The notes beneath the pieces are model-generated. The model saw only the letters and a list, made by a program, of their open reading frames with translations. It searched no databases and had not been told where the DNA came from. From Microbacteriaceae bacterium UBA6152 (GTDB lineage Bacteria; Actinomycetota; Actinomycetes; Actinomycetales; Microbacteriaceae), in assembly GCA_002423075.1 (NCBI GenBank), contig DIUS01000014.1:36858-58781 (forward strand): a stretch of DNA of 21,924 bases, given 5' to 3'. Below are positions 14,331 through 21,924 of the stretch, one piece after another. Each line of letters opens with the position of its first letter. The stretch's first letter is position 1. The translations under genes and the position numbers were made by a program.

Positions 14331-15296
14331 GTGACCAGAGATGTTCGCCGCCCCGCCACGAGTGCTGCCGTCGCTGCGCGCGCCGGGGTCTCGCGAACAA
14401 CGGTGAGCTACATCCTGAACGGCAAGAGCGGTGTCAGTTTCCGCGACGAGACACGAGAGTCTGTACTTCGAGCTGTCGATGAGCTTGGTTATCACCCCAA
14501 CCCGGCCGCTCGCTCACTCGCCGATGGTTCCGGGCCCGTCGTGTTCGTCGCCTCGAGCGAGCCACTCAATGAAGTGACGTCCGCGGCCTTTGGCCCCATA
14601 GCTCAGGCCTTTGCCCGGCATGGAATCCTCAGCACGTTGATTCGGGCCTCTCCCGACGCACGTCGCGCAGTCGACGACCTCGTCGCCCTGCGCCCGCGCG
14701 CCGTAGCCTTCGTCTTCCCTCCGGGTGAGCACGTCGAGCGCTGGCTCGCCAGCGAAGGCATTCGCGTGATCGCGATGCCCTTCTCTCTTGCATCGTTGTC
14801 GGTCGGCGAGGCGCAAGTCTCGTACCTCGTAGCCCAGGGACACGACCGCCTCGCCATCGCCGATGTCAGGCACGCCGACCACTTCGGCGTGCTCGGCCGT
14901 GCGCGAGAGGTCGCGACGGCCTGCGCCGAGCGTGGACTGCCCGAGCCCCCTATAGCCGGCGTCAACCGCAACGGTGAGGGAGCCCGTGAACTCGTTGAGC
15001 AGTGGACCCGCGCCGGGGTCACAGCGGTGTGCGCCTACAACGATGAAATCGCTCTTGCGGTGCTACACGGTGTGCGCGAAGCGGGCCTCCGGTGCCCCGA
15101 TGACCTCGCCGTTATCGGTTGCGACGACCTCACCGTCGCCTCTGTCGCGGCTCCGCCTTTGACAACCGTGGGGTTCGAGGTCACGACCGGGCTCGACGAC
15201 CTTGTCGCCGAGATGCTCGCCCAGCTCGGCATCGGTCCCGCCCCCGACACGCTCGCAGCGCCGATCGCCCGCGTGATCGTCCGCCAATCCGCATAA
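14331..15296 (+). CDS. LacI-family transcriptional repressor
   Basis: 321 aa. The N-terminal LacI helix-turn-helix and hinge are clear: ATSAAVAARAGVSRTTVSYILNG, VSFRDETRESVLRAVDELGY, then HPNPAARSLADG (residues about 8-67). The rest is a periplasmic-binding-protein-like sensor domain with a conserved YNDEIALAVL and IGCDDLTVASVAAPPLTTV. It is likely to sense a sugar released by the downstream GH3 enzymes. It starts with GTG at 14331 because the frame has no better start and the promoter ends just before it. An out-of-frame ATG at 14340 is not used. It is the first gene of the operon, 61 bp before the PAP2 gene. Confidence 0.93.
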   Translation: MTRDVRRPATSAAVAARAGVSRTTVSYILNGKSGVSFRDETRESVLRAVDELGYHPNPAARSLADGSGPVVFVASSEPLNEVTSAAFGPIAQAFARHGILSTLIRASPDARRAVDDLVALRPRAVAFVFPPGEHVERWLASEGIRVIAMPFSLASLSVGEAQVSYLVAQGHDRLAIADVRHADHFGVLGRAREVATACAERGLPEPPIAGVNRNGEGARELVEQWTRAGVTAVCAYNDEIALAVLHGVREAGLRCPDDLAVIGCDDLTVASVAAPPLTTVGFEVTTGLDDLVAEMLAQLGIGPAPDTLAAPIARVIVRQSA

Positions 15297-15331
15297 GGCC
15301 CGCACTGACCCCGTCCCCACCGAAAGGAAAA

Positions 15332-15347
15332 GCCGTCCCTAGACGGC
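15332..15347 (+). promoter_or_regulatory. Hairpin between the ribosome site and start codon of the PAP2 gene
   Basis: GCCGTC (15332-15337) pairs perfectly with GACGGC (15342-15347) around a CCTA loop. The only purine-rich ribosome site (GAAAGGAAA, 15322-15330) is upstream of the hairpin, about 30 nt from the ATG at 15358. An in-frame TAG at 15340 rules out an earlier start. Folding would shorten the effective spacing to about 14 nt. Confidence 0.5.
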
Positions 15348-15357
15348 AACAACTACT

Positions 15358-16284
15358 ATGACCGACACATCCGCAGAAGTAGAGGCCAGCACCGCCGCTG
15401 GCCTCCTGCGCGCCATCCGCCCGCACGCGATCGCGCTGATCGCTCTCCTGGTCACCGCACTCATCGTCGGCAGCTTCGCGGACGAGACCATTTCCCGCGC
15501 ATTGTTTGGCCCCGAAAACGCCTTCGGGGTATTCCTCGCCGCATGGGGCGAAACGCCCGCCCTGCTGAGCCTCGTCGCCGCCGGCACCCTACTCATTGTC
15601 GCCCGCAACCGCGCCCGAACCCCGATCGCCGTCGTACAGCTGATCGGTGGCGGGCTTCTCGTGGCACTCGGCGCGGCGGGCACAACCTTCCAGGCCCTTC
15701 GGTACATCGAGATTCCGATCGTGGCGCTTGTCGTCATTGGAGCCGCGCTCGTTGCCCCGACCGTTCTACTGTTCCGCACAATCGGCCGCCGGGCTGATCA
15801 CGCGACAGCCGTCCGGGTAGGTCTCGCCTTCTTCCTTGTGGTCATTGTCGAGATCATCGTCGTGAACGTCATGAAGCAAATCTGGCAGCGGCCGCGGATG
15901 CGCCTCCTGGAGGAAGATCCCTCCGTGGCCTTCCAACCGTGGTGGCAGATCGGCAGTGACGACTTCGCCCGTCTGACAGCAGAGGGGGTCAGCTGGGATG
16001 AGTTTGCGTCCTTCCCCTCCGGGCACACCGCCAACGGCGCGGTGTTGATACTGGTGGTCTTGCTGGCTCTGCTGGTGCCCCGACTGACCCGGTTCGTGCC
16101 GCTGCTGTGGTGGATCGGCGCCATCGGCGGACTGCTCGTCGCGATGTCTCGGATCATCACAGGGGCGCACTTCGTGACCGATACCGTCGGTGGCTATGCA
16201 GTCGCCCTGATTTCCGTTCTTGTGGCGATCGTCATCCTCCAACGGCGTGAGGTTCGGGCCGAGCGGGTCTCCGCGACACCATGA
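15358..16284 (+). CDS. PAP2-family membrane phosphatase
   Basis: 308 aa with about six transmembrane helices (first at about residues 25-42) and the PAP2 acid phosphatase signatures in order: KQIWQRPRM (K173-R180), FPSGHT (P220-T224, catalytic H223) and SRIITGAHFVTD (R265, H271, D275). Members dephosphorylate phosphatidic acid, isoprenoid pyrophosphates or similar lipid phosphates at the outer face of the membrane. The first motif ends RPRM where RPRP is more usual. A soluble insert (QPWWQIGSDDFARLTAEG) precedes the second motif. The stop overlaps the next gene's ATG (ATGA), so it belongs to the glycoside hydrolase operon. The substrate is unknown. Confidence 0.9.
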   Translation: MTDTSAEVEASTAAGLLRAIRPHAIALIALLVTALIVGSFADETISRALFGPENAFGVFLAAWGETPALLSLVAAGTLLIVARNRARTPIAVVQLIGGGLLVALGAAGTTFQALRYIEIPIVALVVIGAALVAPTVLLFRTIGRRADHATAVRVGLAFFLVVIVEIIVVNVMKQIWQRPRMRLLEEDPSVAFQPWWQIGSDDFARLTAEGVSWDEFASFPSGHTANGAVLILVVLLALLVPRLTRFVPLLWWIGAIGGLLVAMSRIITGAHFVTDTVGGYAVALISVLVAIVILQRREVRAERVSATP

Positions 16285-18701
16285 CCGTCTTGCGGCACGG
16301 CGACGTCATTGCCCATCTGACTCTCGAGGAGAAGATCTCCCTCACCACCGGCGCGAACTTCTGGAACACCGCCGCGGTGCCGCGGCTGGGCATCCCGTCG
16401 TTCATGCTCACAGATGGTCCGCACGGCGTGCGGAAGCAGGGCGGCAAGGCCGACCACCTCGGGTTGAACGCCTCGCTACCCGCCACCTGCTTTCCGACCG
16501 CGGCGACGCTCGCCAACAGCTGGGATGCCGACTTGCTGCAGCGGGTCGGGGCGGCTCTCGGGGCAGAAGCAGCCGCCGCAGAGGTGGCCGTGCTGCTAGG
16601 ACCGGGGCTCAACATCAAGCGCAACCCGCTCGGTGGCCGCAATTTCGAGTACTTCTCCGAAGACCCACTGCTCACTGGCGAGCTTGCCGCGGCGTTCATC
16701 CGAGGCGTGGAGTCGCAGGGTGTCGCCGCCTGCGCCAAACACTTCGCGGTGAACAGCCAGGAGACGAACCGGATGACGGTCGATGAGGTCGTCGACGAGC
16801 GCGCGCTGCACGAGATTTACCTCGAGGGGTTCCGGCGCGCGGTACAGGGTGGCAACGCGCGCGCCGTCATGTCGTCGTACAACCGCATCAACGGCGTCTT
16901 CGCCCACGAGAACGCCTTTCTGCTCACCGAGGTGCTGCGCCGGCAGTGGGGCTTCGACGGCCTCGTCGTCTCCGACTGGGGCGGCACGCGAGACCGGGTG
17001 GCCTCGGTGCGGGCCGGCGGCTCGCTCGAGATGCCGAGCGCAAACGGGCTCACCGATGCGGAGGTCGCAGAGGCCGTGCACTCGGGTGCGCTGGCCGTGG
17101 CCGAACTCGATGCCCGGGTCGACGAGGTGCTCACCATCGCACTAGCGCCGCGCCCGTCTGCAGCGCCCGTCGACACGGCCGATGCGCACGCGCTCGCCGT
17201 GGAGGCGGCCGAGCGCTCGATCACACTGCTGAGCAACGACGGCACCCTGCCGCTCGACGCCCGTAAGATGCGGGTCGCCGTGATCGGCGACTTCGCCGAT
17301 CAGCCCCGCTACCAGGGCGCCGGCAGCTCGCTCGTCAACCCGTCCCGGCTCGACCGCCCACTCGAGGCGCTCGCCGCTGCCGGGCTCGACATCGTCGGGT
17401 TCGCCCCGGGCTTTCGGCGGCGCGGCACCACGAGCCGTCGCCTGCTCGGCCGGGCCCGCGCGCTCGCCGCTCGCGCTGAGGTTGTGTTGCTCTATCTGGG
17501 CCTCGACGAGGCCGCCGAGGCGGAGGGGGTCGACCGTGCGCATTTGCGGCTCGCCGAAGGGCAGCTGCGACTCGTCGAGCAGCTCATCGCCGACGGGTGC
17601 CGCATCGTCGTGGTGCTCGCCGGCGGCGCACCGGTCGAGTTACCCTTCGCCGATCGGGTCGCCGCCATCATGCACGGCTATCTCGGGGGCCAGGGCGGCG
17701 CGACCGCCATGGCCCGCGCGCTCACCGGTGCCGTGAACCCTGCGGGCAAGCTCGCCGAGAGTTATCCGCTCAGCTACGACCACGTGCCCTCAAGCGCCGA
17801 GTTCGAGCGCGGCGAGGCTACCGCCGAGCACCGCGAGTCGATTTACGTTGGTTACCGCTACTACGACACCGTCGACCTGCCCGTGCGTTACCCCTTCGGT
17901 CACGGTCTCAGCTACACGACCTTCGCGTATTCAGAACTCGTGGCCACGACCGACTCCGTGACCATCACCGTGCGCAACAGCGGCGATCGCTCGGGCACCG
18001 AAGTCATACAGGTGTACGTCGCCCCGCGCGAGACCGTCTTCCGCGCTGCGCAAGAGCTGCGCGCCTTCGCGACCGTCGGGCTCGCCCCGGGCGAGAGCCA
18101 AACGATCACCATTCCGCTCGACGAGCGCGCCTTCGCCTGGTACGACCCGCGCCGTTCGACGTGGGCCATCGCCAGGGGCGACTACGAGGTGCGCGTCGGC
18201 GCGTCGTCCCGCGACATCCGCCTGCGGGCGACCCTCGCCGTCGCGGGCGACGCCGGGCCGACAGCTGAGGGCCTACCGCACTACGCGCACGGCGCGGTAC
18301 GGGATGCTCCGCCGAGCGAGTTTGCGACCCTGCTCGGCCGCGACCTGCCCGATCCGCTCTGGAGCCGAGAGCATCCGCTCGGCCCCGACGATCTCGTCGA
18401 GCAGGCCCGCCACCGGCGGGGCTTCGGCCGTGTGCTGGTAGGCACCATCGACGCCGCACGAGCGGTGCTGTTCGTGATCGGGCGCCCGCTCGCCGCCAAC
18501 AACACCGCCTTCGCACTGGGCCTGCCATTCCGCAGCATCGCCCGCATGTCAGGCGGTGCCGTCGACACAGCTATGGTCGACGGCCTGCTCGTCATGGTCA
18601 ACGGCCGCTTCTGGTACGGCTTGCGGCAATTCCTCGCCGCGGCACGGCGGCACCGTCGGTTGCGCCGTGCGCAGCGCCGATCGACCACCCCTTCTCAGTA
18701 A
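16281..18701 (+). CDS. GH3 glycoside hydrolase (beta-glucosidase-like), canonical domain order
   Basis: 806 aa, no signal peptide. The N-terminal TIM-barrel domain comes first (LTLEEKISLTTG, LTDGPHGVR, RNFEYFSEDPLL, CAKHFAVNSQETNR), with the catalytic nucleophile D232 in VVSDWGGT. The alpha/beta sandwich domain follows, with ESIYVGYRYYD (E519 is the candidate acid/base region) and YPFGHGLSYTTF. A fibronectin-III-like domain (GTEVIQVYVAPRE to about residue 650) is next. After it is an unusual tail of about 140 residues ending in a very basic RRHRRLRRAQRR. Likely function: hydrolysis of beta-linked gluco-oligosaccharides in the cytoplasm. It starts at the ATG overlapping the PAP2 stop, and the next GH3 gene begins 37 bp downstream. 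Confidence 0.93.
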   Translation: MTVLRHGDVIAHLTLEEKISLTTGANFWNTAAVPRLGIPSFMLTDGPHGVRKQGGKADHLGLNASLPATCFPTAATLANSWDADLLQRVGAALGAEAAAAEVAVLLGPGLNIKRNPLGGRNFEYFSEDPLLTGELAAAFIRGVESQGVAACAKHFAVNSQETNRMTVDEVVDERALHEIYLEGFRRAVQGGNARAVMSSYNRINGVFAHENAFLLTEVLRRQWGFDGLVVSDWGGTRDRVASVRAGGSLEMPSANGLTDAEVAEAVHSGALAVAELDARVDEVLTIALAPRPSAAPVDTADAHALAVEAAERSITLLSNDGTLPLDARKMRVAVIGDFADQPRYQGAGSSLVNPSRLDRPLEALAAAGLDIVGFAPGFRRRGTTSRRLLGRARALAARAEVVLLYLGLDEAAEAEGVDRAHLRLAEGQLRLVEQLIADGCRIVVVLAGGAPVELPFADRVAAIMHGYLGGQGGATAMARALTGAVNPAGKLAESYPLSYDHVPSSAEFERGEATAEHRESIYVGYRYYDTVDLPVRYPFGHGLSYTTFAYSELVATTDSVTITVRNSGDRSGTEVIQVYVAPRETVFRAAQELRAFATVGLAPGESQTITIPLDERAFAWYDPRRSTWAIARGDYEVRVGASSRDIRLRATLAVAGDAGPTAEGLPHYAHGAVRDAPPSEFATLLGRDLPDPLWSREHPLGPDDLVEQARHRRGFGRVLVGTIDAARAVLFVIGRPLAANNTAFALGLPFRSIARMSGGAVDTAMVDGLLVMVNGRFWYGLRQFLAAARRHRRLRRAQRRSTTPSQ

Positions 18702-18738
18702 CCCCATCCCTAACCACGAACAGACAGTGAGAGACACC

Positions 18739-21480
18739 ATGGAAACTCGACGCGAGAGGAAGGCCGCGGTCGTCGCGGAGGTCCGCGAGGCGAAGCGGCT
18801 GCGGCGCGAGCGCCGTGCCGAGCTGAAGGCAATGCCGACCGACGAGCGGCGCGCGGCACAGGCCGCCGACCGGGCCGCCGCGAAGGAGGCGAAGCGCGCG
18901 CGAAAGGCCGAGCTGAAGGCCATGCCCCGCGCTGAGCGCCGTCGCGCCAAGAAACGCGACCGCATGTTCCAGAAGATCTGGCATCGCCCGCGCCGCATCG
19001 TCTTTTGGGTGGCGCTCATCACGATCGTGGCACTGCTCGCCGCGCTCGCTGCACCGTACGTGCGCGATTTCTCGCGACTGTTTAGCATGACGATCGACTC
19101 GAGCACACCGGCGGGTGAAGCGGCCCGCGCTGAGGGGGCGCTCGTAGCACAGCAGATCTCCGATGAAGGCATCGTGCTGCTCAAGAACGAGGATGCTGTG
19201 CTGCCGCTCGACGGGCAAGGCGTGAACGTCTTCGGCTTCGGGGCCTTCGCCCTGCGCTTCGGTGGCGGCGGTTCCGGCGGCGCCGACCAGTCTGCGGCCA
19301 GGTCGCTGTTCGAGGGCCTGAGCGAGGCAGGTGTCGAGTACAACACAGAGTTGTACGACTTCATGGTCGAGCAGGGAGCCTCGACCGAGGCGGAGAACGG
19401 CACGGGTCTTGTCGACGTGCTCTCGTCCTTCCTCGCACCGCCCCAGCCCGACGAACCCGCGGTCGACTACCTCACCGACGATGTGCTCGCTGAGGCTCGC
19501 GCGTATTCCGACATCGCCCTCGTGGTGGTCGGCAACGACGGCGTCGAGGCGCAGGACTTCAGCGCCGAGCAGCTCACCCTGCCCTCGAACACCCGTGCGC
19601 TTCTCGACCGAGTAACCGCGACCTTCGAGCAGGTGATCGTCGTCGTCAACAGCGGCAACGCGATGGAGCTCGGCTTCCTCGACGAGTACCCGCAAATCAC
19701 AGCCGCCCTCTGGATCGGCACGCCCGGACCCTTCGGGTCCGTCTCGCTCGGCTCGATCATCGCCGGCGACGTGAACCCCTCCGGACGGCTCACCGACACC
19801 TACGTATACGACACCGCCGCGCACCCGGCCGCGGAGAACTTCGGCGACTACCGCTACGACAACATTCCCGGCCGCGCTCTCATCGAGTACGAGGAGGGCA
19901 TCTACGTTGGCTATCGCTACTTCGAGACCGTCTATGCAGATGATGAGGCCGGCTATGAGGCAACGGTGCAGTACCCCTTCGGATACGGCCTGAGCTACAC
20001 GTCGTTCAGCCAGTCGCTCGTCGACAGCGTCATCACCGACGAGACGGCGACCCTCACGGTCGAGGTCACGAACACCGGTGACCTGGCCGGCAAGGAGGTC
20101 GTGCAGGTCTACGCCTCGGCCCCGTACACACCGGGCGGTATTGAGAAGGCGGCCGTCGAGCTCGCGGCCTTCGACAAGACCACCCTGCTCGCCCCCGGCG
20201 AGACCGAGACGGTCACCCTGTCGTTCCCGCTACGCGACATGGCGTCGTACGACGCCGCCGACCGTGAGGCCTTCGTGCTCGAGCCGGGCACCTACACGAT
20301 CACGGTCGCTGCCGACGTGCACACCCCGCTCGCCTCGGTCACCCACGAGGTGACCGAAGAGGTCGTCTACGACACCGACGAGACGACCGGCACGGCGATC
20401 GAGAACCGCTTCGAGTTTGCGCGCGGCGACCACACCGTGCTCTCGCGCGCCGACTGGCAGGGCACCTTCCCCGACGGCTCCGACCGCCTCGTGACGGCCT
20501 CCGATGCGGTGCTTGCCGCGACGGAGGACGGAGCCGTGTCAGCGATCGCGCCGATCGAGGGCGAGCTGCCGACCTACGGGGCCGACAACGGCATCCAGTA
20601 CGACGACCTCGAGGGCGTCGCCTTCGACGACCCGCGCTGGCAGAGCTTTCTCGACCAGCTCACCCTGGACGAGCAGGTCGACATCTTTAGCCGCGGGGCA
20701 TACCTGACGCAGGCCGTCGATCGGCTGGGCATCCCGTCGGCGACCCTGCTCGACGGCCCGGCTGGCATCAACTCGTTCTTCAGCGCGGTGACGGCCGCGT
20801 CGTACCCGACGCAGGTGGTCGTTGCCGCGACCTGGAATGCCGACCTCGCCCGTGCACTGGGCGAAGCCGTCGGTGCCGAGGCCAACGCCTATGGCGTGCA
20901 GGGCTGGTACGCGCCCGGAATGAACCTGCACCGCACCCCGCAGGGCGGGCGCAACTTCGAGTACTTCTCGGAGGACCCGCTGCTCTCGGGCGTCATGGCC
21001 GCTGGCATGGTTGCGGGCGCGGAGAGCAAGAACGTGATCACCTTTGTCAAGCACTTCGCGGTCAACGACCAGGAGACCAATGCCCGCACCGGCATCAACG
21101 TCTGGGTCGACGAGCAGGCTCTGCGCGAGCTCTACCTGCGCCCGTTCGAGATCGCGGTGAAGGAGGGCGGGGCTCGCGGAGCCATGTCGAGCTTCTCACA
21201 CCTCGGCACGCAGTGGGCCGGCGGCAGCAGCGCCCTCCTGCAGGACGTGCTGCGCGACGAGTGGGGCTTCACCGGATTCGTCTCGACCGACGCAGTGCTC
21301 GGAGCATTCATGGACCCGGGGCTCGCTGTGCGCGGCGGTAACGACTTGATGCTCAGCCCACTCGGCACCACCACGGTCTCGCGCGTGCACGAGGTCTACC
21401 GTGCCGACCCCGTCGGGGTCGGTCAGGCGCTACGCGAGCGCGTTCATGCTGTGCTCTTCACCCTGTTGCAAACCAACTAG
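18739..21480 (+). CDS. Membrane-anchored GH3 glycoside hydrolase with reversed domain order
   Basis: 913 aa from the ATG at 18739. Residues 1-85 are highly basic and predicted helical, with a repeated AELKAMPxxERR unit. One transmembrane helix follows (RIVFWVALITIVALLAALAA, about 87-108), placing the enzyme outside the cell. The GH3 domains are then permuted. The alpha/beta sandwich part comes first (EGIVLLKNEDAVLPL at about 150; EEGIYVGYRYFE with E386; YPFGYGLSYTSF). A fibronectin-III-like domain is at about 428-537. The TIM-barrel domain is last, at about 610-905 (LTLDEQVDIFSRGAYL, LLDGPAGIN, RNFEYFSEDPLL, VKHFAVNDQETN), with nucleophile D851 in FVSTDAVLG. Reversed GH3 order is known from some rumen bacterial beta-glucosidases. 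A further upstream extension overlaps the preceding gene and is rejected. Confidence 0.92.
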   Translation: METRRERKAAVVAEVREAKRLRRERRAELKAMPTDERRAAQAADRAAAKEAKRARKAELKAMPRAERRRAKKRDRMFQKIWHRPRRIVFWVALITIVALLAALAAPYVRDFSRLFSMTIDSSTPAGEAARAEGALVAQQISDEGIVLLKNEDAVLPLDGQGVNVFGFGAFALRFGGGGSGGADQSAARSLFEGLSEAGVEYNTELYDFMVEQGASTEAENGTGLVDVLSSFLAPPQPDEPAVDYLTDDVLAEARAYSDIALVVVGNDGVEAQDFSAEQLTLPSNTRALLDRVTATFEQVIVVVNSGNAMELGFLDEYPQITAALWIGTPGPFGSVSLGSIIAGDVNPSGRLTDTYVYDTAAHPAAENFGDYRYDNIPGRALIEYEEGIYVGYRYFETVYADDEAGYEATVQYPFGYGLSYTSFSQSLVDSVITDETATLTVEVTNTGDLAGKEVVQVYASAPYTPGGIEKAAVELAAFDKTTLLAPGETETVTLSFPLRDMASYDAADREAFVLEPGTYTITVAADVHTPLASVTHEVTEEVVYDTDETTGTAIENRFEFARGDHTVLSRADWQGTFPDGSDRLVTASDAVLAATEDGAVSAIAPIEGELPTYGADNGIQYDDLEGVAFDDPRWQSFLDQLTLDEQVDIFSRGAYLTQAVDRLGIPSATLLDGPAGINSFFSAVTAASYPTQVVVAATWNADLARALGEAVGAEANAYGVQGWYAPGMNLHRTPQGGRNFEYFSEDPLLSGVMAAGMVAGAESKNVITFVKHFAVNDQETNARTGINVWVDEQALRELYLRPFEIAVKEGGARGAMSSFSHLGTQWAGGSSALLQDVLRDEWGFTGFVSTDAVLGAFMDPGLAVRGGNDLMLSPLGTTTVSRVHEVYRADPVGVGQALRERVHAVLFTLLQTN

Positions 21481-21483
21481 TCG

Positions 21484-21523
21484 CTCGCTGAGCCCGCGCA
21501 GGGGTCGGGCTCAGCGAGTTTTT
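21484..21523 (+). terminator. Strong intrinsic terminator of the GH3 operon
   Basis: CTCGCTGAGCCCG (21484-21496) pairs perfectly over 13 bp with CGGGCTCAGCGAG (21506-21518) around a 9-nt loop, and a TTTTT run follows at once. It begins 4 bp after the stop of the last GH3 gene and defines the end of the operon. Confidence 0.95.
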
Positions 21524-21597
21524 CTGCAAGAGAGGTGTAGAAACCACCGCCAATTTCCCGCAGAGAGTCAGTGTTTTCAGGATGGGCGTCATGCTGA

Positions 21598-21867
21598 TGT
21601 ATCCGCAGATGCGCCGAGGCCTGGGGTCGAATCAACCTCACCGGCTGCATCACCCTGCGCTTCGCCGGCCGACTGCATCACATCGGCATCTGCCGAACCC
21701 ACCACAGAGCCCGCGTCATGGTGCTCGTCAACGACCTCGACGTCCCGATCATCAATGCCGCGACCGGCGAGCTGCTGCGCGAGCTCACCATCGATACCAG
21801 CCGCGACTATCAGCCGACCGGACGACCAAAAGGACCCCAGAAACTCAGGAAACCCCCGAACCAATAG
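21598..21867 (+). pseudogene. C-terminal remnant of an IS481-type transposase
   Basis: One frame reads WGRINLTGCITLRFAGRLHH, IGICRTHHRARVMVLVND, INAATGELLRELTIDTSRDY and QPTGRPKGP before a TAG at 21865. This matches the typical end of IS481-family transposases (RLHHIGIG..., NAATGELLRELTLDP.RDYQP). A TGA at 21595 closes the frame upstream, and the integrase core with its DDE residues is absent. So only about 90 C-terminal residues remain, without a start codon of its own. Confidence 0.75.
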
Positions 21868-21882
21868 GTTCGAGGGTTTCCT
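21847..21882 (-). terminator. Hairpin 20 nt downstream of the edge tRNA, probable terminator
   Basis: AGGAAACCC (21847-21855) and CGAACC (21857-21862) pair with GGTTCG (21867-21872) and GGGTTTCCT (21874-21882), with one mismatch and a 4-nt loop. It contains the stop codon of the transposase remnant. Read leftward it follows the CCA end of the tRNA and is followed by a modest T-rich stretch. Orientation is inferred from the tRNA. Confidence 0.5.
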
Positions 21883-21883
21883 G

Positions 21884-21900
21884 TGTCCTGAGACAGGACA
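21884..21900. repeat. Short inverted repeat between transposase remnant and tRNA
   Basis: TGTCCT (21884-21889) and AGGACA (21895-21900) are complementary around GAGAC. It begins with TGT and ends with ACA, as IS481-type element ends often do, and abuts the encoded CCA of the tRNA. It may be an element end or just part of the tRNA's 3' processing and termination region. Confidence 0.35.
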
Positions 21901-21901
21901 A

Positions 21902-21924
21902 TGGTTGCGGGGGCAGGATTTGAA
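21902..21924 (-). tRNA. 3' end of a tRNA, probably initiator tRNA-Met, cut by the window edge
   Basis: The reverse strand reads TTCAAAT (T-loop), CCTGC (3' side of the T-stem), CCCCGCA (3' side of the acceptor stem), A and encoded CCA. The CCCCGCAACCA end is the one seen in bacterial initiator tRNAs, where A72 faces C1 unpaired. Only 23 bases are inside the window, so the anticodon is not visible and the identity is an inference. Confidence 0.6.

Noticed and set aside
18598..19824. Leftward open frame of 408 codons opposite the two GH3 genes
   Set aside because: It spans the end of one GH3 gene and the start of the next, shows no domain, and lies opposite unmistakable GH3 sequence.

Overview
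The window is about 22 kb of GC-rich DNA (very G/C-biased third codon positions, many GTG starts, ATGA/GTGA gene overlaps). It looks like a chromosome of an actinobacterium. A Microbacteriaceae-like host is my guess from general character, not from a search.

Left and centre (about 2.0-14.0 kb) is a complete mycofactocin locus. A divergent control region at about 11.76-11.85 kb separates two arms. The leftward arm reads mftA (a 39-aa precursor ending IDGMCGVY), mftB (peptide chaperone), mftC (radical SAM maturase), three SDR dehydrogenases in tandem, a MoxR-type AAA+ ATPase, a von Willebrand A protein, then mftD (FMN oxidase), mftE (creatininase-like peptidase) and mftF (glycosyltransferase). 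The rightward arm is mftR (TetR-family regulator) and mftG (GMC oxidoreductase). So one probable operon of eleven genes makes the redox cofactor, and inside it, between mftC and mftD, sit the likely client enzymes (SDRs with tightly bound nicotinamide) and an ATPase/VWA pair that may activate or assemble a partner enzyme. A near-perfect 22-bp palindrome just upstream of mftA is the obvious MftR operator candidate.

The far left holds the 3' part of an MMPL/RND-type membrane transporter, convergent with mftF. The two ends are separated by a 12-bp perfect inverted repeat.

The right part (14.3-21.5 kb) is an independent rightward carbohydrate operon: a LacI-family repressor behind two abutting TTGACGCGCGTCA palindromes that overlap its promoter (probably a leaderless mRNA), a membrane PAP2 phosphatase, a cytoplasmic-type GH3 glycoside hydrolase in the usual domain order, and a membrane-anchored GH3 hydrolase whose domains are in the reversed (circularly permuted) order. 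A strong intrinsic terminator closes it at 21.5 kb.

The right edge has a decayed C-terminal fragment of an IS481-type transposase next to the 3' end of a leftward tRNA, probably initiator tRNA-Met, which runs out of the window. No CRISPR array, rRNA or intact insertion sequence was seen.
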